Positions 43,789-52,208 of a stretch of DNA of 52,547 bases are shown one piece after another. The position numbers and the translations under genes are program-made. Source of the stretch: an uncultured Verrucomicrobiota bacterium (GTDB lineage Bacteria; Verrucomicrobiota; Verrucomicrobiia; Limisphaerales; UBA9464); NCBI GenBank assembly GCA_903907925.1, contig CAIVQB010000078.1:1-52547 (forward strand), given 5' to 3'. Positions within the stretch are counted from its first letter, which is position 1, and each line of letters starts with the position of its first letter. The notes beneath the pieces were generated by a model. That model was not told the origin of the DNA. It saw only the letters and a program-made list of their open reading frames with translations, and made no database searches.

Positions 43789-45525
43789 ATGGTGCCATTT
43801 TTCGCCTTCGGATTCGACGGGCTCGCCGGGATGTTGCCGCTTGGGACTCCTGTTTCCCAAGCGGTGACCCTCGGGCTCGCCACCTTTGTCCAGGAGGACA
43901 TCCCCACGGTAACCGCAGCGGTTTTGGCAGCGGCTGGCAGATTGTCTTGGGCGACAGCGTTTGCGGGCTGCTTTCTAGGAATCTGGTCCGGCGACGCCTT
44001 GCTGTACCTCGCGGCGCGCGGACTTGGTCGATCCGTTCTGAATCTCGCGTGGGTTCAACGACGCGCCCCAGCCGAATCGATCGCCCAGAGTGAGCGGTGG
44101 TTCGCCGAGCGCGGTTCCTGGCTCCTGGCCGGAAGTCGCTTCGTTCCCGGGACACGTCTCCCCACCTATCTCGCCGCCGGTTTTCTCCGCCTTCCCTTCG
44201 GCCGGTTTCTTTGGGTCACGGGCACCGCGGTCGCCCTCTGGACGGGGGGGCTGTTTCTCCTCGCGTGGAGTTTCGGTCCACGACTTGCCGGTTGGCTGAA
44301 GGACGGCAGTCGCGGGATCGCGATCGCAGGGATCAGCGTGGCCGGGGCGTATCTCGCGATTCGATGGATTGGAAAGACTCGCGCGACCTCCCGACGTCGC
44401 AACACACAGGGAGCCTCCGGCACCGTCCACGCCATGGGGTGCGACACGACGGCGCGGTTGGTCCAGCAATTCAGGACCCTCAGTGGACGTTGGACCCGCT
44501 GGGAGTTTTGGCCTGCGTGGCTCTTTTATGCGCCGGTCGCGTTGTACTACGTGTGGCTCTCGATCAAATACCGGAGCTTCACGTTGCCCAGTGCCGCCAA
44601 TCCCGGCATCACCACCGGCGGGTTGGTGGGCGAATCCAAGATCGAAACACTCCGGGATCTTTTCCAGACCAGCCCCGAATACACCGCTGAAGCGTGGCTG
44701 GTGGAAGCCAACACCGCCGCCGATCGATGGAACCAATTCCAAGCCATCATCGACTCGAACGGCCTCACCTACCCGCTGATTCTCAAGCCCGATCTCGGCC
44801 AACGCGGGCTCGGGGTCAAAGTTGTCCGGAACCCGGCTCAGGCCAAAACCTGCCTCGACGAGAATTCCTTTGCGATGGTGGTTCAGCGGTACATTCCCGG
44901 GCCGAACGAAGTGGGGGTTTTCTACTATCGGTTTCCGGGTGGACCGAAAGGCCACCTTTTCGCCATCACGGAAAAGCGGTTTCCCATCCTTACCGGAGAT
45001 GGAATCCATACCCTCGAGGAATTGATCCAATGCGACGACCGCGCGCGGTGGATGGCCACGCGGTATCTTCAGCGTTTCGCAAACCGCCGCAACGAAGTAC
45101 TCCCGGTTGGCGAAACCCTTCGCCTGGTCGAGGCTGGCAATCACGCCCAAGGGTGCATTTTCGAGGATGGAGGCCGGTTCGCGACACCGGAATTGGCAGA
45201 ACGCATCGACTCGATTTCAAAGAAGTTGTCGGGATTTTACATCGGACGCTACGACCTGCGGTTTTCCTCCGAGGACGATCTGCGCGCCGGCCGGAACTTT
45301 TCCATTCTCGAACTCAACGGGGCCAGCGCTGAGGCCACCAGTATCTACGACGCGCGAAACTCGGTATGGACTGCCTATCGGACGCTGTTCCGGCAATGGA
45401 AGCTCGTGTTTGCCATCGGCGATGCCAACCGGAGGCGGGGTGCCATTCCCACACCCATTTCCGATCTGATCCGAATCTGGCGGAACGCCTCCCGGCTCTT
45501 CGCCAGCTATCCGGCGGCGGACTAA
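43789..45525 (+). CDS. DedA-type membrane domain fused to ATP-grasp ligase
   Basis: A 578-residue protein. The N-terminal DedA/SNARE-associated (VTT) domain of about 200 residues has 'FVQEDIPTVTAAVLAAAG', 'LAGSRFVPGTRLPTYLAAGF' (the Arg and Pro of the DedA signature) and several helices. A second membrane segment near residue 240-265 precedes an ATP-grasp domain with 'LTYPLILKPDLGQRGLGVKV', 'VVQRYIPGPNEVGVFYYRF' and the metal-binding 'FSILELNGASAEATSIYD'. DedA proteins are lipid scramblases/transporters and ATP-grasp enzymes ligate carboxylates to nucleophiles, so a lipid- or envelope-modifying ligase is plausible; the substrate is unknown. Confidence 0.85.
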   Translation: MVPFFAFGFDGLAGMLPLGTPVSQAVTLGLATFVQEDIPTVTAAVLAAAGRLSWATAFAGCFLGIWSGDALLYLAARGLGRSVLNLAWVQRRAPAESIAQSERWFAERGSWLLAGSRFVPGTRLPTYLAAGFLRLPFGRFLWVTGTAVALWTGGLFLLAWSFGPRLAGWLKDGSRGIAIAGISVAGAYLAIRWIGKTRATSRRRNTQGASGTVHAMGCDTTARLVQQFRTLSGRWTRWEFWPAWLFYAPVALYYVWLSIKYRSFTLPSAANPGITTGGLVGESKIETLRDLFQTSPEYTAEAWLVEANTAADRWNQFQAIIDSNGLTYPLILKPDLGQRGLGVKVVRNPAQAKTCLDENSFAMVVQRYIPGPNEVGVFYYRFPGGPKGHLFAITEKRFPILTGDGIHTLEELIQCDDRARWMATRYLQRFANRRNEVLPVGETLRLVEAGNHAQGCIFEDGGRFATPELAERIDSISKKLSGFYIGRYDLRFSSEDDLRAGRNFSILELNGASAEATSIYDARNSVWTAYRTLFRQWKLVFAIGDANRRRGAIPTPISDLIRIWRNASRLFASYPAAD

Positions 45526-45838
45526 TTCACAAGAAGCGCAGAGGACACTGATTTCACGAATTCGCACGGATTCCTGAAGAACGGATCGGAATCGGTGCAT
45601 TCGGTGCATTCTGTCAAAAATCCCTGCTCTTGGGTCCCATCCTTGTCCCGTCGTCGAGATCGCCGACGAGGCAGCAACAAATGCGGATTCACCGGCGGAA
45701 TTGGATTTCGGCTTAGAGCGCGCCTGCCGGGATTGGTTTCATAGGGCCTGGGTCCACCCGGCGACCGGCTCAATTCTGGTGAACTCGGGTGTTTCCAAGG
45801 CGGACAATCTCCGTTATTGAAGCAGCACCCACCCTCCC
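45526..45838. other. Spacer with short tandem repeat, no gene seen
   Basis: No gene is seen in this 313-nt spacer. A short tandem word (cggtgcatt twice) at 45593-45609 is followed by ctgtc (to 45615), similar in wording to the inverted repeat at 34655-34709. These look like decayed members of a dispersed repeat of the type common in Verrucomicrobia and Planctomycetes spacers. Promoter elements for the following zinc-ribbon gene are not clear. Confidence 0.45.
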
Positions 45839-46312
45839 ATGGACATCGCGTTCAAGTGCCCCAACTGTCGCCAGGAACTGGAGGTCGACGCCGGTGCGTC
45901 GGGCCAGTTGCTGACCTGCCCCACCTGCGCCAAACCGGTCACCGTTCCTCCGCCGGACGCGATGAACATGAAAATTGGCGTGGCGTCAAATTCCTCGGCC
46001 GCAGCCAAGGAGGAAAAGCACTTTTCGGTGCCGGTCACGGCTTCACCGAGTGCGCCGTTGATCAAGAAATCTGCGCCGCCACTCGAAGTCGCCGCCAAGG
46101 AAGGTCACAAGCAGGTCCGCATCAAGACCATTCGCCACACCGACTGCAAGGAGGTCGGACATGACAATTTCGACAAGGTGGTTTCCGAAGCCCTGGCGAA
46201 AATCGGTGAGACTGATCTGGTCAGCATCAACACGATCAACTACAGCTACATTGAGATGGGCACACAGAAAATGCTGACCGATTTCGGCGTCCTGATTGTT
46301 TACCGTGGGTGA
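45839..46312 (+). CDS. Zinc-ribbon protein with C-terminal unknown domain
   Basis: A 157-residue soluble protein. The N-terminal zinc ribbon uses CPNC (8-11) and CPTC (about 28-31) in 'MDIAFKCPNCRQEL' and 'LTCPTCAKPVTV'. A flexible Ala/Ser/Pro linker is followed by a compact C-terminal domain ('VRIKTIRHTDCKEVGHDNFD', 'VSINTINYSYIEMG', 'DFGVLIVYRG'), which I cannot assign. It overlaps the start of the GH63-type gene (GTG at 46305 lies before the TGA at 46310), so the two are co-translated. Confidence 0.75.
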   Translation: MDIAFKCPNCRQELEVDAGASGQLLTCPTCAKPVTVPPPDAMNMKIGVASNSSAAAKEEKHFSVPVTASPSAPLIKKSAPPLEVAAKEGHKQVRIKTIRHTDCKEVGHDNFDKVVSEALAKIGETDLVSINTINYSYIEMGTQKMLTDFGVLIVYRG

Positions 46313-49118
46313 CCCGGCTCAAACCGGACCGGCCGTTCCCGAGGCGGGCGATTCACCCGTTTTCCCTCCCCTTTCGCGCGACGCCGGCGCGACCGCCGAA
46401 GGACGACGTCTCGCCTCCGAAGCCTTGGGCAGCGGCCATTGGAAGCGCTGGGGCCCCTACCTTCCCGAGCGGCAATGGGCGACCGTCCGCGAGGACTACA
46501 GCGAATGGGGCACCTGCTGGGAGGATTTTCCGCACGACCACGCCCGCAGCCGAGCCTATCGCTGGGGCGAAGACGGCCTCCTTGGTTTCTGCGATCGGCA
46601 GGGCCGCCTCTGCTTGGGCCTGGCCCTCTGGAACGGACGCGATCCGATCCTCAAGGAACGACTCTTCGGCCTCACCAGCAATGAGGGCAACCACGGCGAG
46701 GATGCGAAGGAGGAATGGTTCTACCTCGATTCGACCCCGACGCATTCGTACTCCAAGGCGCTCTACAAATACCCCCAGGCGGAGTTCCCGTACGCGCGTT
46801 TGGTGGATGAGAACCGGCGACGTGGCCGGGAGAGTCCCGAGTTCGAACTGGCGGACACCGGTGTGTTCGATACCGGTCGCTATTTCGATGTCGGCGTGGA
46901 ATACGCCAAGGCAGGTCCCAACGACATTCTTTGGCGGATCACGTTGACCAACCACGGCCCCGAGCCGGCACCGCTGCATGTGGTCCCGCAAGTGTGGTTC
47001 CGAAACACATGGTCCTGGCACAGCCCCAACGAAGGCACGGCCGCCGCGCCAGTGATTCAGGCCACCATCGGGGGCACGTTGTCGCTCAAGCACCCGAGCC
47101 TCGGCGAGTTCCAGTTTGAATCCGGACCCGGACCCGACGGCCGGCGCCCGGCACTTCTGTTCACGGACAACGAGACCAACAGCCAGCGGCTCTACGAAAA
47201 GCCGAACGCGAGCGCTTACGTGAAGGACGCGTTCCACGAACGAATCATCGGCGGCCAGAAGAGCGCGGTCCGACCGGATCAACGCGGCACCAAGGCCGGA
47301 CTTTGGTATTCGATGGTCCTGAACCCGGGACAAACCGTTCAACTGCGTCTGCGCCTTTCCGGACGGTCCCAGGAGCCGGTGGGATCCCCTTACGACGATC
47401 AGGAATCACCCGCCGCGGCGCTTCGGCAGGCACCGCCATCACCGGAACAACCCGCCGATTTCGATGCCGGATTCACCCGGTGCATCCTTGAGGCCGACGA
47501 ATTCTATGAGGCCCAGCTCCCGGCGGCGATGACCGCGGAGGAGCGGAACATCGCCCGCCAGGGCTATGCCGGCCTGCTGTGGTCGAAACAGTTTTATCAC
47601 TACGTGGTGGAGGACTGGTTGAACGGCGATCCGGGATTCAGCCCGCCGCCCGCCGGGCGTCTAACCGGTCGCAATTCCGAATGGCAGCACGTCTACGCCC
47701 GCGACGTGATCTCCATGCCCGACAAGTGGGAATATCCGTGGTTTGCCGCCTGGGACCTGGCGTTTCACACGGTGTCCTTCGCCCGCCTCGATCCGACCTT
47801 CGCCAAACAGCAGCTCAGTCTTCTGTTGCGGGAATGGTACATGCATCCCAATGGCCAGCTCCCGGCCTACGAGTTTGCCTTCAGCGACGTGAATCCGCCG
47901 GTCCACGCCTGGGCCGCGTGGCGCGTCTACAAAATGACCGGCCCGCGCGGCGAACGGGATCGTGATTTCCTCGAGAGCGTCTTCCAAAAACTGCTGCTCA
48001 ATTTCACCTGGTGGGTGAATCGCAAGGACGCCGCCGGGAAGGGCATTTTCTCGGGCGGATTCCTCGGGTTGGACAACATCGGCGTTTTCGACCGTTCCCG
48101 GCCGTTGCCGCTGGGCGGAACCCTGCAACAGGCAGACGGCACGGCTTGGATGGCCTTTTACGCGGCGACCATGCTGGCGATGGCGTTGGAACTGGCCAGC
48201 GACGGTCATCGGGTCCGGACCGCCTACGAGGACATGGCCAGCAAGTTCCTCGAACATTTTGTCCAGATCGCCGACGCGATGAATCTGCTGGGCGGGACCG
48301 GCCTGTGGAACGAGGCCGACGGATTTTACTACGACCAGGTGGATCTCGGCGAAGGTCGCCTGCCGCTGCGCACCCGCAGTCTGGTGGGGCTCCTGCCCTT
48401 GATCGCGGTCGAGGTCCTCGAAGAAGCGGAAGTCGCGCGCCTGCCGGGTTTCAAGAAGCGGCTCGATTGGTTCATCCAACATCGACGCGATCTCTCGCGC
48501 GGTGTGGCCCTCGGACGGAGCGGCAGTCGCCATCGATTGCTGCTGGCGATTCCCACCCGCGACCGCCTGCGTCGCGTGCTGGCGTACCTTTCGGACGAGG
48601 AGGAATTCCTGTCGCCGTTCGGAATCCGATCACTCTCCAAGTTCCACGCCAAAAATCCGTTCCTGCTCGACATCGGCGGCAACGAACACCGGGTGGATTA
48701 TTCGCCGGGTGAAAGTACGACGGGCCTGTTCGGCGGGAATTCGAACTGGCGCGGACCGGTGTGGTTCCCGGTGAACTACCTGCTGATCGAGGCGCTGGAA
48801 CGCTATCACCATTTTTACGGACCCGAATTCACCGTGGAGTTTCCGGCGCGTTCCGGTCGCCAGTGCACCCTCCGCGAGATCGCTGCCAACCTGGAACAAC
48901 GGCTGGTTTCACTCTTCCTTCCCGGCGTCACCGGGCAGCGTCCGTGTCATGGCGAGGAAGGGCGTTTTGCCACCGATCCCGATTGGAAGGATCTCGTCCT
49001 CTTTCACGAATACTTCCACGCCGACACCGGCAAGGGCCTTGGTGCCAGCCATCAGACCGGCTGGACAGCACTGGCCGTGCAGCATTTGGAAAACATCGCA
49101 CGCCGGCGCATGGTGTAG
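46305..49118 (+). CDS. GH63/MGH1-type glycoside hydrolase
   Basis: A 937-residue protein with no signal peptide, started at GTG 46305; a TTG at 46296 is possible. It has a beta-rich N-terminal part ('GPYLPERQWATVREDYSEWG', 'ALWNGRDPILKERLFGLTSN') and a long (alpha/alpha)6 barrel from about residue 380, with 'EWQHVYARDVISMPDKWEYP', 'WFAAWDLAFHTVSFARLDP' and 'DGFYYDQVDLGEGRLP'. These motifs match the MGH1-type glycosidases of family GH63, which act on alpha-glucosyl or mannosylglycerate-type compounds. The likely acid residue is in the 'WFAAWDLAFH' region. Substrate cannot be set from sequence alone. Confidence 0.88.
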   Translation: MGDPAQTGPAVPEAGDSPVFPPLSRDAGATAEGRRLASEALGSGHWKRWGPYLPERQWATVREDYSEWGTCWEDFPHDHARSRAYRWGEDGLLGFCDRQGRLCLGLALWNGRDPILKERLFGLTSNEGNHGEDAKEEWFYLDSTPTHSYSKALYKYPQAEFPYARLVDENRRRGRESPEFELADTGVFDTGRYFDVGVEYAKAGPNDILWRITLTNHGPEPAPLHVVPQVWFRNTWSWHSPNEGTAAAPVIQATIGGTLSLKHPSLGEFQFESGPGPDGRRPALLFTDNETNSQRLYEKPNASAYVKDAFHERIIGGQKSAVRPDQRGTKAGLWYSMVLNPGQTVQLRLRLSGRSQEPVGSPYDDQESPAAALRQAPPSPEQPADFDAGFTRCILEADEFYEAQLPAAMTAEERNIARQGYAGLLWSKQFYHYVVEDWLNGDPGFSPPPAGRLTGRNSEWQHVYARDVISMPDKWEYPWFAAWDLAFHTVSFARLDPTFAKQQLSLLLREWYMHPNGQLPAYEFAFSDVNPPVHAWAAWRVYKMTGPRGERDRDFLESVFQKLLLNFTWWVNRKDAAGKGIFSGGFLGLDNIGVFDRSRPLPLGGTLQQADGTAWMAFYAATMLAMALELASDGHRVRTAYEDMASKFLEHFVQIADAMNLLGGTGLWNEADGFYYDQVDLGEGRLPLRTRSLVGLLPLIAVEVLEEAEVARLPGFKKRLDWFIQHRRDLSRGVALGRSGSRHRLLLAIPTRDRLRRVLAYLSDEEEFLSPFGIRSLSKFHAKNPFLLDIGGNEHRVDYSPGESTTGLFGGNSNWRGPVWFPVNYLLIEALERYHHFYGPEFTVEFPARSGRQCTLREIAANLEQRLVSLFLPGVTGQRPCHGEEGRFATDPDWKDLVLFHEYFHADTGKGLGASHQTGWTALAVQHLENIARRRMV

Positions 49119-49129
49119 TGCGCCCATTC

Positions 49130-49265
49130 CCCACCCACACGCCGGTCGTGCTCAGCACCAACGGTGCGCCAACATACCAGCCCAGGGCAGCGCCCTGCGG
49201 AAATTCATTCACGGAACGATGAGGGCTGAAGGCCCGTCCCATTCCACCAGCATTCCAGCGTCTCA
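49130..49265. repeat. Dispersed intergenic repeat with small palindromes
   Basis: Between the glycosidase and the convergent HEAT-like gene, cagggc-agc-gccctg at 49183-49197 forms a perfect small stem, followed by a second stem-like 'gggctgaaggccc' and 'cgtcccattcc'. This wording ('cagcccagggc...gccctg...ggctgaaggcccgtccc') is like dispersed spacer repeats I know from Verrucomicrobia and Planctomycetes genomes (memory, not checked). It may also serve as a bidirectional terminator region. Confidence 0.45.
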
Positions 49266-49309
49266 TCGACGCCTTTCCCCGCCTCAGGACCTCCATTCAA
49301 ACCCGTCGC

Positions 49310-50749
49310 TCAATGCTGGATCAATCCGTTGCCCGCCGGTTCGTTCGTTCGTGCCCTCGCCAGTAGTGTCTGGGCCAGCTCCTGAAGAGACTGCAGTCCC
49401 CGATTGCGAGAGATGCCCACTTCCCCATCCGCAGTCCATCCCTCGGGTGACGTTCCGGCGGCCAACCGTCGCACCAACGGTTCGACATCGGTTGGAAGAC
49501 GGCCGTAAGCGACAAGCAGGCGCAGCATGGAGACCGGCATCCGCCCGGCCTGAAGCGCAGCAGCCAGGCGGGGAACCGAGTCCGGAGCTTGCGGACCGAT
49601 CCGCTCCAAAGCCTCGCCCGAGACCCGGCGCAATCCGGCGTCCGGCGAATCCAACAACGGCAGGATGGCATCGACGGCTCCCGTGGCGACGGTCGGGTAT
49701 TGAGACACGATGCGGAGAATTTCCATTTTCAGGTTTCCCAAAGGATCCCGGACCGGCGGGCGGGCGACTGAAGGATCCCATTCTGCTTTCAGGGCCAGCG
49801 CCAGCCAGGGTCCGATCTCCGGCATCGGTCGACGCCGCCCGAAGGCCATCCGGAAAAATCCGCTCACCGCCTCCATGTCCGCCGGCTTCGCGCGTGGAAG
49901 TTCCTGCGCAAAGTACCGTTCGATGGGATAGGCGAGCGGATCAAGCCGGGCCAGTGCCAGGCGGCTATCGACGCGGATACGGGGTTGCGGATGATTCACG
50001 AAATGGGCGATCCCGTGAATCACCGAAGGATCCAGCGGTGACCACTCGGCCGTCCGAAACAACAGCCCAAGCACCATGCTGTACCGCAGTCCGAGTGCAT
50101 TCGTTTTGCCGTCGATTTCGACGAGGGTCTCAACCAGACGGGCGGCGTGGGGACGCGCCAGATCGGGGGAGGACGACAGGGCCCAGACCGCCAGCAATCG
50201 GAGATCCGGATCCTGACTGCCGAGCTGCCGTTCCACCAGCGGCAGGGTGTTTTTCACCCCGGCCCGGAATCGCCCGAGATTGTGAAGCAGTTCCTTTTGA
50301 GCGTCTGTGTCCAGTTCATCAAAACCGCGACTCACCCTCTCGGCGAAATCGGGCCGCTGACATCCCCGCGCCATCAGTGAGATCGACTGCATTCGAACCT
50401 GCTCGGCCGGCACGGGTTGGGGAAACCGGGTCAGCCATTCGTCGGGAAACGTCTCCATTGCGATTTTCCAGACCGCCGCCGTCGGACCGTCGCTCATGCG
50501 CGAGGCTTTAACGAGAACCGGGAAAAACTCGGGAGGTTCGTTGGTGAGAACCCAGGTCGAGGTGCCGCGACCATTCGCGGTTTGCCAGCGCGGGAACCAT
50601 TCGCCGGCCGTCCGCCCCAGGTACCGCGGTTCCCTGAGATACGCGGCAATCCAACAGAGGATGATCGCCGCCAATCCGACGAGGGCCCCGCCGACCCACG
50701 TCCAACGACCTGCCCAACGCCGGGTCGGGACGGTGTCATCGAAGTGCAT
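49310..50749 (-). CDS. Membrane-anchored HEAT-like repeat protein
   Basis: A 479-residue protein with one N-terminal helix (about 17-37) and a large outer domain of helical repeats from about residue 60 to the end ('LRLLAVWALSSSPDLARPH', 'ILPLLDSPDAGLRRVSGEAL', 'LVRRLAAGTSPEGW'). The repeats fit HEAT/armadillo-type solenoids used for protein binding. Such anchored HEAT proteins are frequent in Verrucomicrobia and Planctomycetes; partners are unknown. It is divergent from the cytochrome-like gene. Confidence 0.8.
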   Translation of the reverse strand: MHFDDTVPTRRWAGRWTWVGGALVGLAAIILCWIAAYLREPRYLGRTAGEWFPRWQTANGRGTSTWVLTNEPPEFFPVLVKASRMSDGPTAAVWKIAMETFPDEWLTRFPQPVPAEQVRMQSISLMARGCQRPDFAERVSRGFDELDTDAQKELLHNLGRFRAGVKNTLPLVERQLGSQDPDLRLLAVWALSSSPDLARPHAARLVETLVEIDGKTNALGLRYSMVLGLLFRTAEWSPLDPSVIHGIAHFVNHPQPRIRVDSRLALARLDPLAYPIERYFAQELPRAKPADMEAVSGFFRMAFGRRRPMPEIGPWLALALKAEWDPSVARPPVRDPLGNLKMEILRIVSQYPTVATGAVDAILPLLDSPDAGLRRVSGEALERIGPQAPDSVPRLAAALQAGRMPVSMLRLLVAYGRLPTDVEPLVRRLAAGTSPEGWTADGEVGISRNRGLQSLQELAQTLLARARTNEPAGNGLIQH

Positions 50750-50889
50750 GTGAAAAAGCGAGCACCGACGCCAACGTTTGGCAAGACGCGCTCGGGAATA
50801 CCGAGGATGACGTGAGCCGGGTACCTTCCCTTTTTTCAGCCGGGGCTTTCACGGAAGGCGCACTTCATGAATTCTCCCGGGTCGTCGTC

Positions 50890-52128
50890 ATGGTGCGGAT
50901 TCCCTTCATTGCCTGTCTTCTTCTGACTGCGGGATCCATGGTCTCGCGATCGGACTCGCCTGATTTCACGGCACCGCCGCACCGGTATCATGAACGCACG
51001 CCGACCGATCGGTTCACCCGGCTCAAGGCTGTGATCGAGGCCGACCTTCCTGCGTTGGATCGTGCCAATGAAATCACGTTTGTCCGTTCCCTCCTGCGCC
51101 GTCTTGAGATTCCCGTTTCATCTCAATTGCTGGTCTTCTCCACCACCAGCCTGCAACTGAGCCTGATTTCGCCCGCCAATCCGCGCGCCATCTTCTTCAA
51201 CGAAGACACCTCGGTCGGCTACATCCCCGGCGGGCGGATCGAAGTGGTGTCCATCGATCCGGAACTCGGTGCCATCTTCTATATCTTTGACCTCCCCCGG
51301 GACACGGCGCCCATCCGGATGGAGCGATCGGGCCGGTGCATGAATTGTCATGCCGGCGAGGACACCGGATTCTTTCCCGGACTGGTTTTGAAGTCCGTGC
51401 TGCCCGGTCCCGGGGGCGGCAGCCTGGATTCCTTTCGTCACGACCTGCCAGGACACGCGATTCCGTTTGCCGATCGCTTCGGCGGATGGCACGTGACCGG
51501 GGCCGGATCATTTTCCAATCATTGGGGCAACCTCACCGGCCGCCTCGAATCCGGGAACCTGATCCGGATTTCGAATCCGCCCGGCGAACTGTTCTCCTTC
51601 TCCCGGTATCCTGCGGCGACCAGCGATTTCGTGGCTCACTGCGTCCATGAACAGCAGATTGGGTTCCTGAATCGCGCCATCGCCGCAGGATACCGGACGC
51701 GTTCGAATCTTTTCACCGACTCCGCGGGGCTGACCGCGGAACATCGCCTCGAGCTGGAACAGGACGCGGACACGCTCGTCCGTTACCTGATGTTTTCGGA
51801 GGAAGCCCCGTTTCCAACGGATGCACTGGAACCCGATTCAGGTTTCCGACGCGAGTTTCGGATGAATCGCCGTGAAGTCGCCGGTCGCTCGCTGAAGGAT
51901 TTCAATCTCCGGACCCGCCTGTTCCAGCACCGCTGCAGTTACATGATCTACTCGCCGGTGTTTGCCGCGCTGCCCGATTCACTCCGCTCGGCGGTCCTGC
52001 ATCGACTGCGGGCCGCCCTGAGATCGGAATCTCCCGCCACCGACCTGGCCCACCTGCCGGAGGACGAACGCCGAATCCTCCGCGAAATCCTGACCGCCAC
52101 ACTGCCCGAATTCGCGTCAGGAAGGTGA
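50890..52128 (+). CDS. Periplasmic CxxCH-motif protein, probable cytochrome
   Basis: A 412-residue exported protein from ATG 50890 (signal peptide about 1-22). A single heme-binding CMNCH is at residues 150-154 ('RSGRCMNCHAGEDTGFFPG'), set within a globular domain rather than a small cytochrome fold. Further features are 'GHAIPFADRFGGWHVTGAGS' and 'HWGNLTGRLESGN'. I recognise it as a family of uncharacterised periplasmic CxxCH proteins. Its function is not known; a monoheme redox or sensor role is plausible. A start at 50812 would add 26 residues and place the signal peptide inside. Confidence 0.8.
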   Translation: MVRIPFIACLLLTAGSMVSRSDSPDFTAPPHRYHERTPTDRFTRLKAVIEADLPALDRANEITFVRSLLRRLEIPVSSQLLVFSTTSLQLSLISPANPRAIFFNEDTSVGYIPGGRIEVVSIDPELGAIFYIFDLPRDTAPIRMERSGRCMNCHAGEDTGFFPGLVLKSVLPGPGGGSLDSFRHDLPGHAIPFADRFGGWHVTGAGSFSNHWGNLTGRLESGNLIRISNPPGELFSFSRYPAATSDFVAHCVHEQQIGFLNRAIAAGYRTRSNLFTDSAGLTAEHRLELEQDADTLVRYLMFSEEAPFPTDALEPDSGFRREFRMNRREVAGRSLKDFNLRTRLFQHRCSYMIYSPVFAALPDSLRSAVLHRLRAALRSESPATDLAHLPEDERRILREILTATLPEFASGR

Positions 52129-52145
52129 TTCCTCTCCACAACGAC

Positions 52146-52178
52146 AAAAAAGGCGACCCGCATTGGGTCGCCTTTGTT
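52146..52178. terminator. Bidirectional intrinsic terminator
   Basis: Arms aaaggcgaccc (52149-52159) and gggtcgccttt (52165-52175) form a perfect 11-bp stem with a 5-nt loop. An A-run precedes the stem and a T-rich run follows it, so it can end transcripts from both directions. It lies between the convergent cytochrome-like and rhodanese genes. Confidence 0.85.
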
Positions 52179-52208
52179 GAAAGGAATCAATCGAACCTGC
52201 CGAAAAGG

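Noticed and set aside
48949-50511. A 520-aa plus-strand frame across the glycosidase end and HEAT gene
   Set aside because: Pro/Arg-rich, no domain, antisense to the HEAT-like gene.
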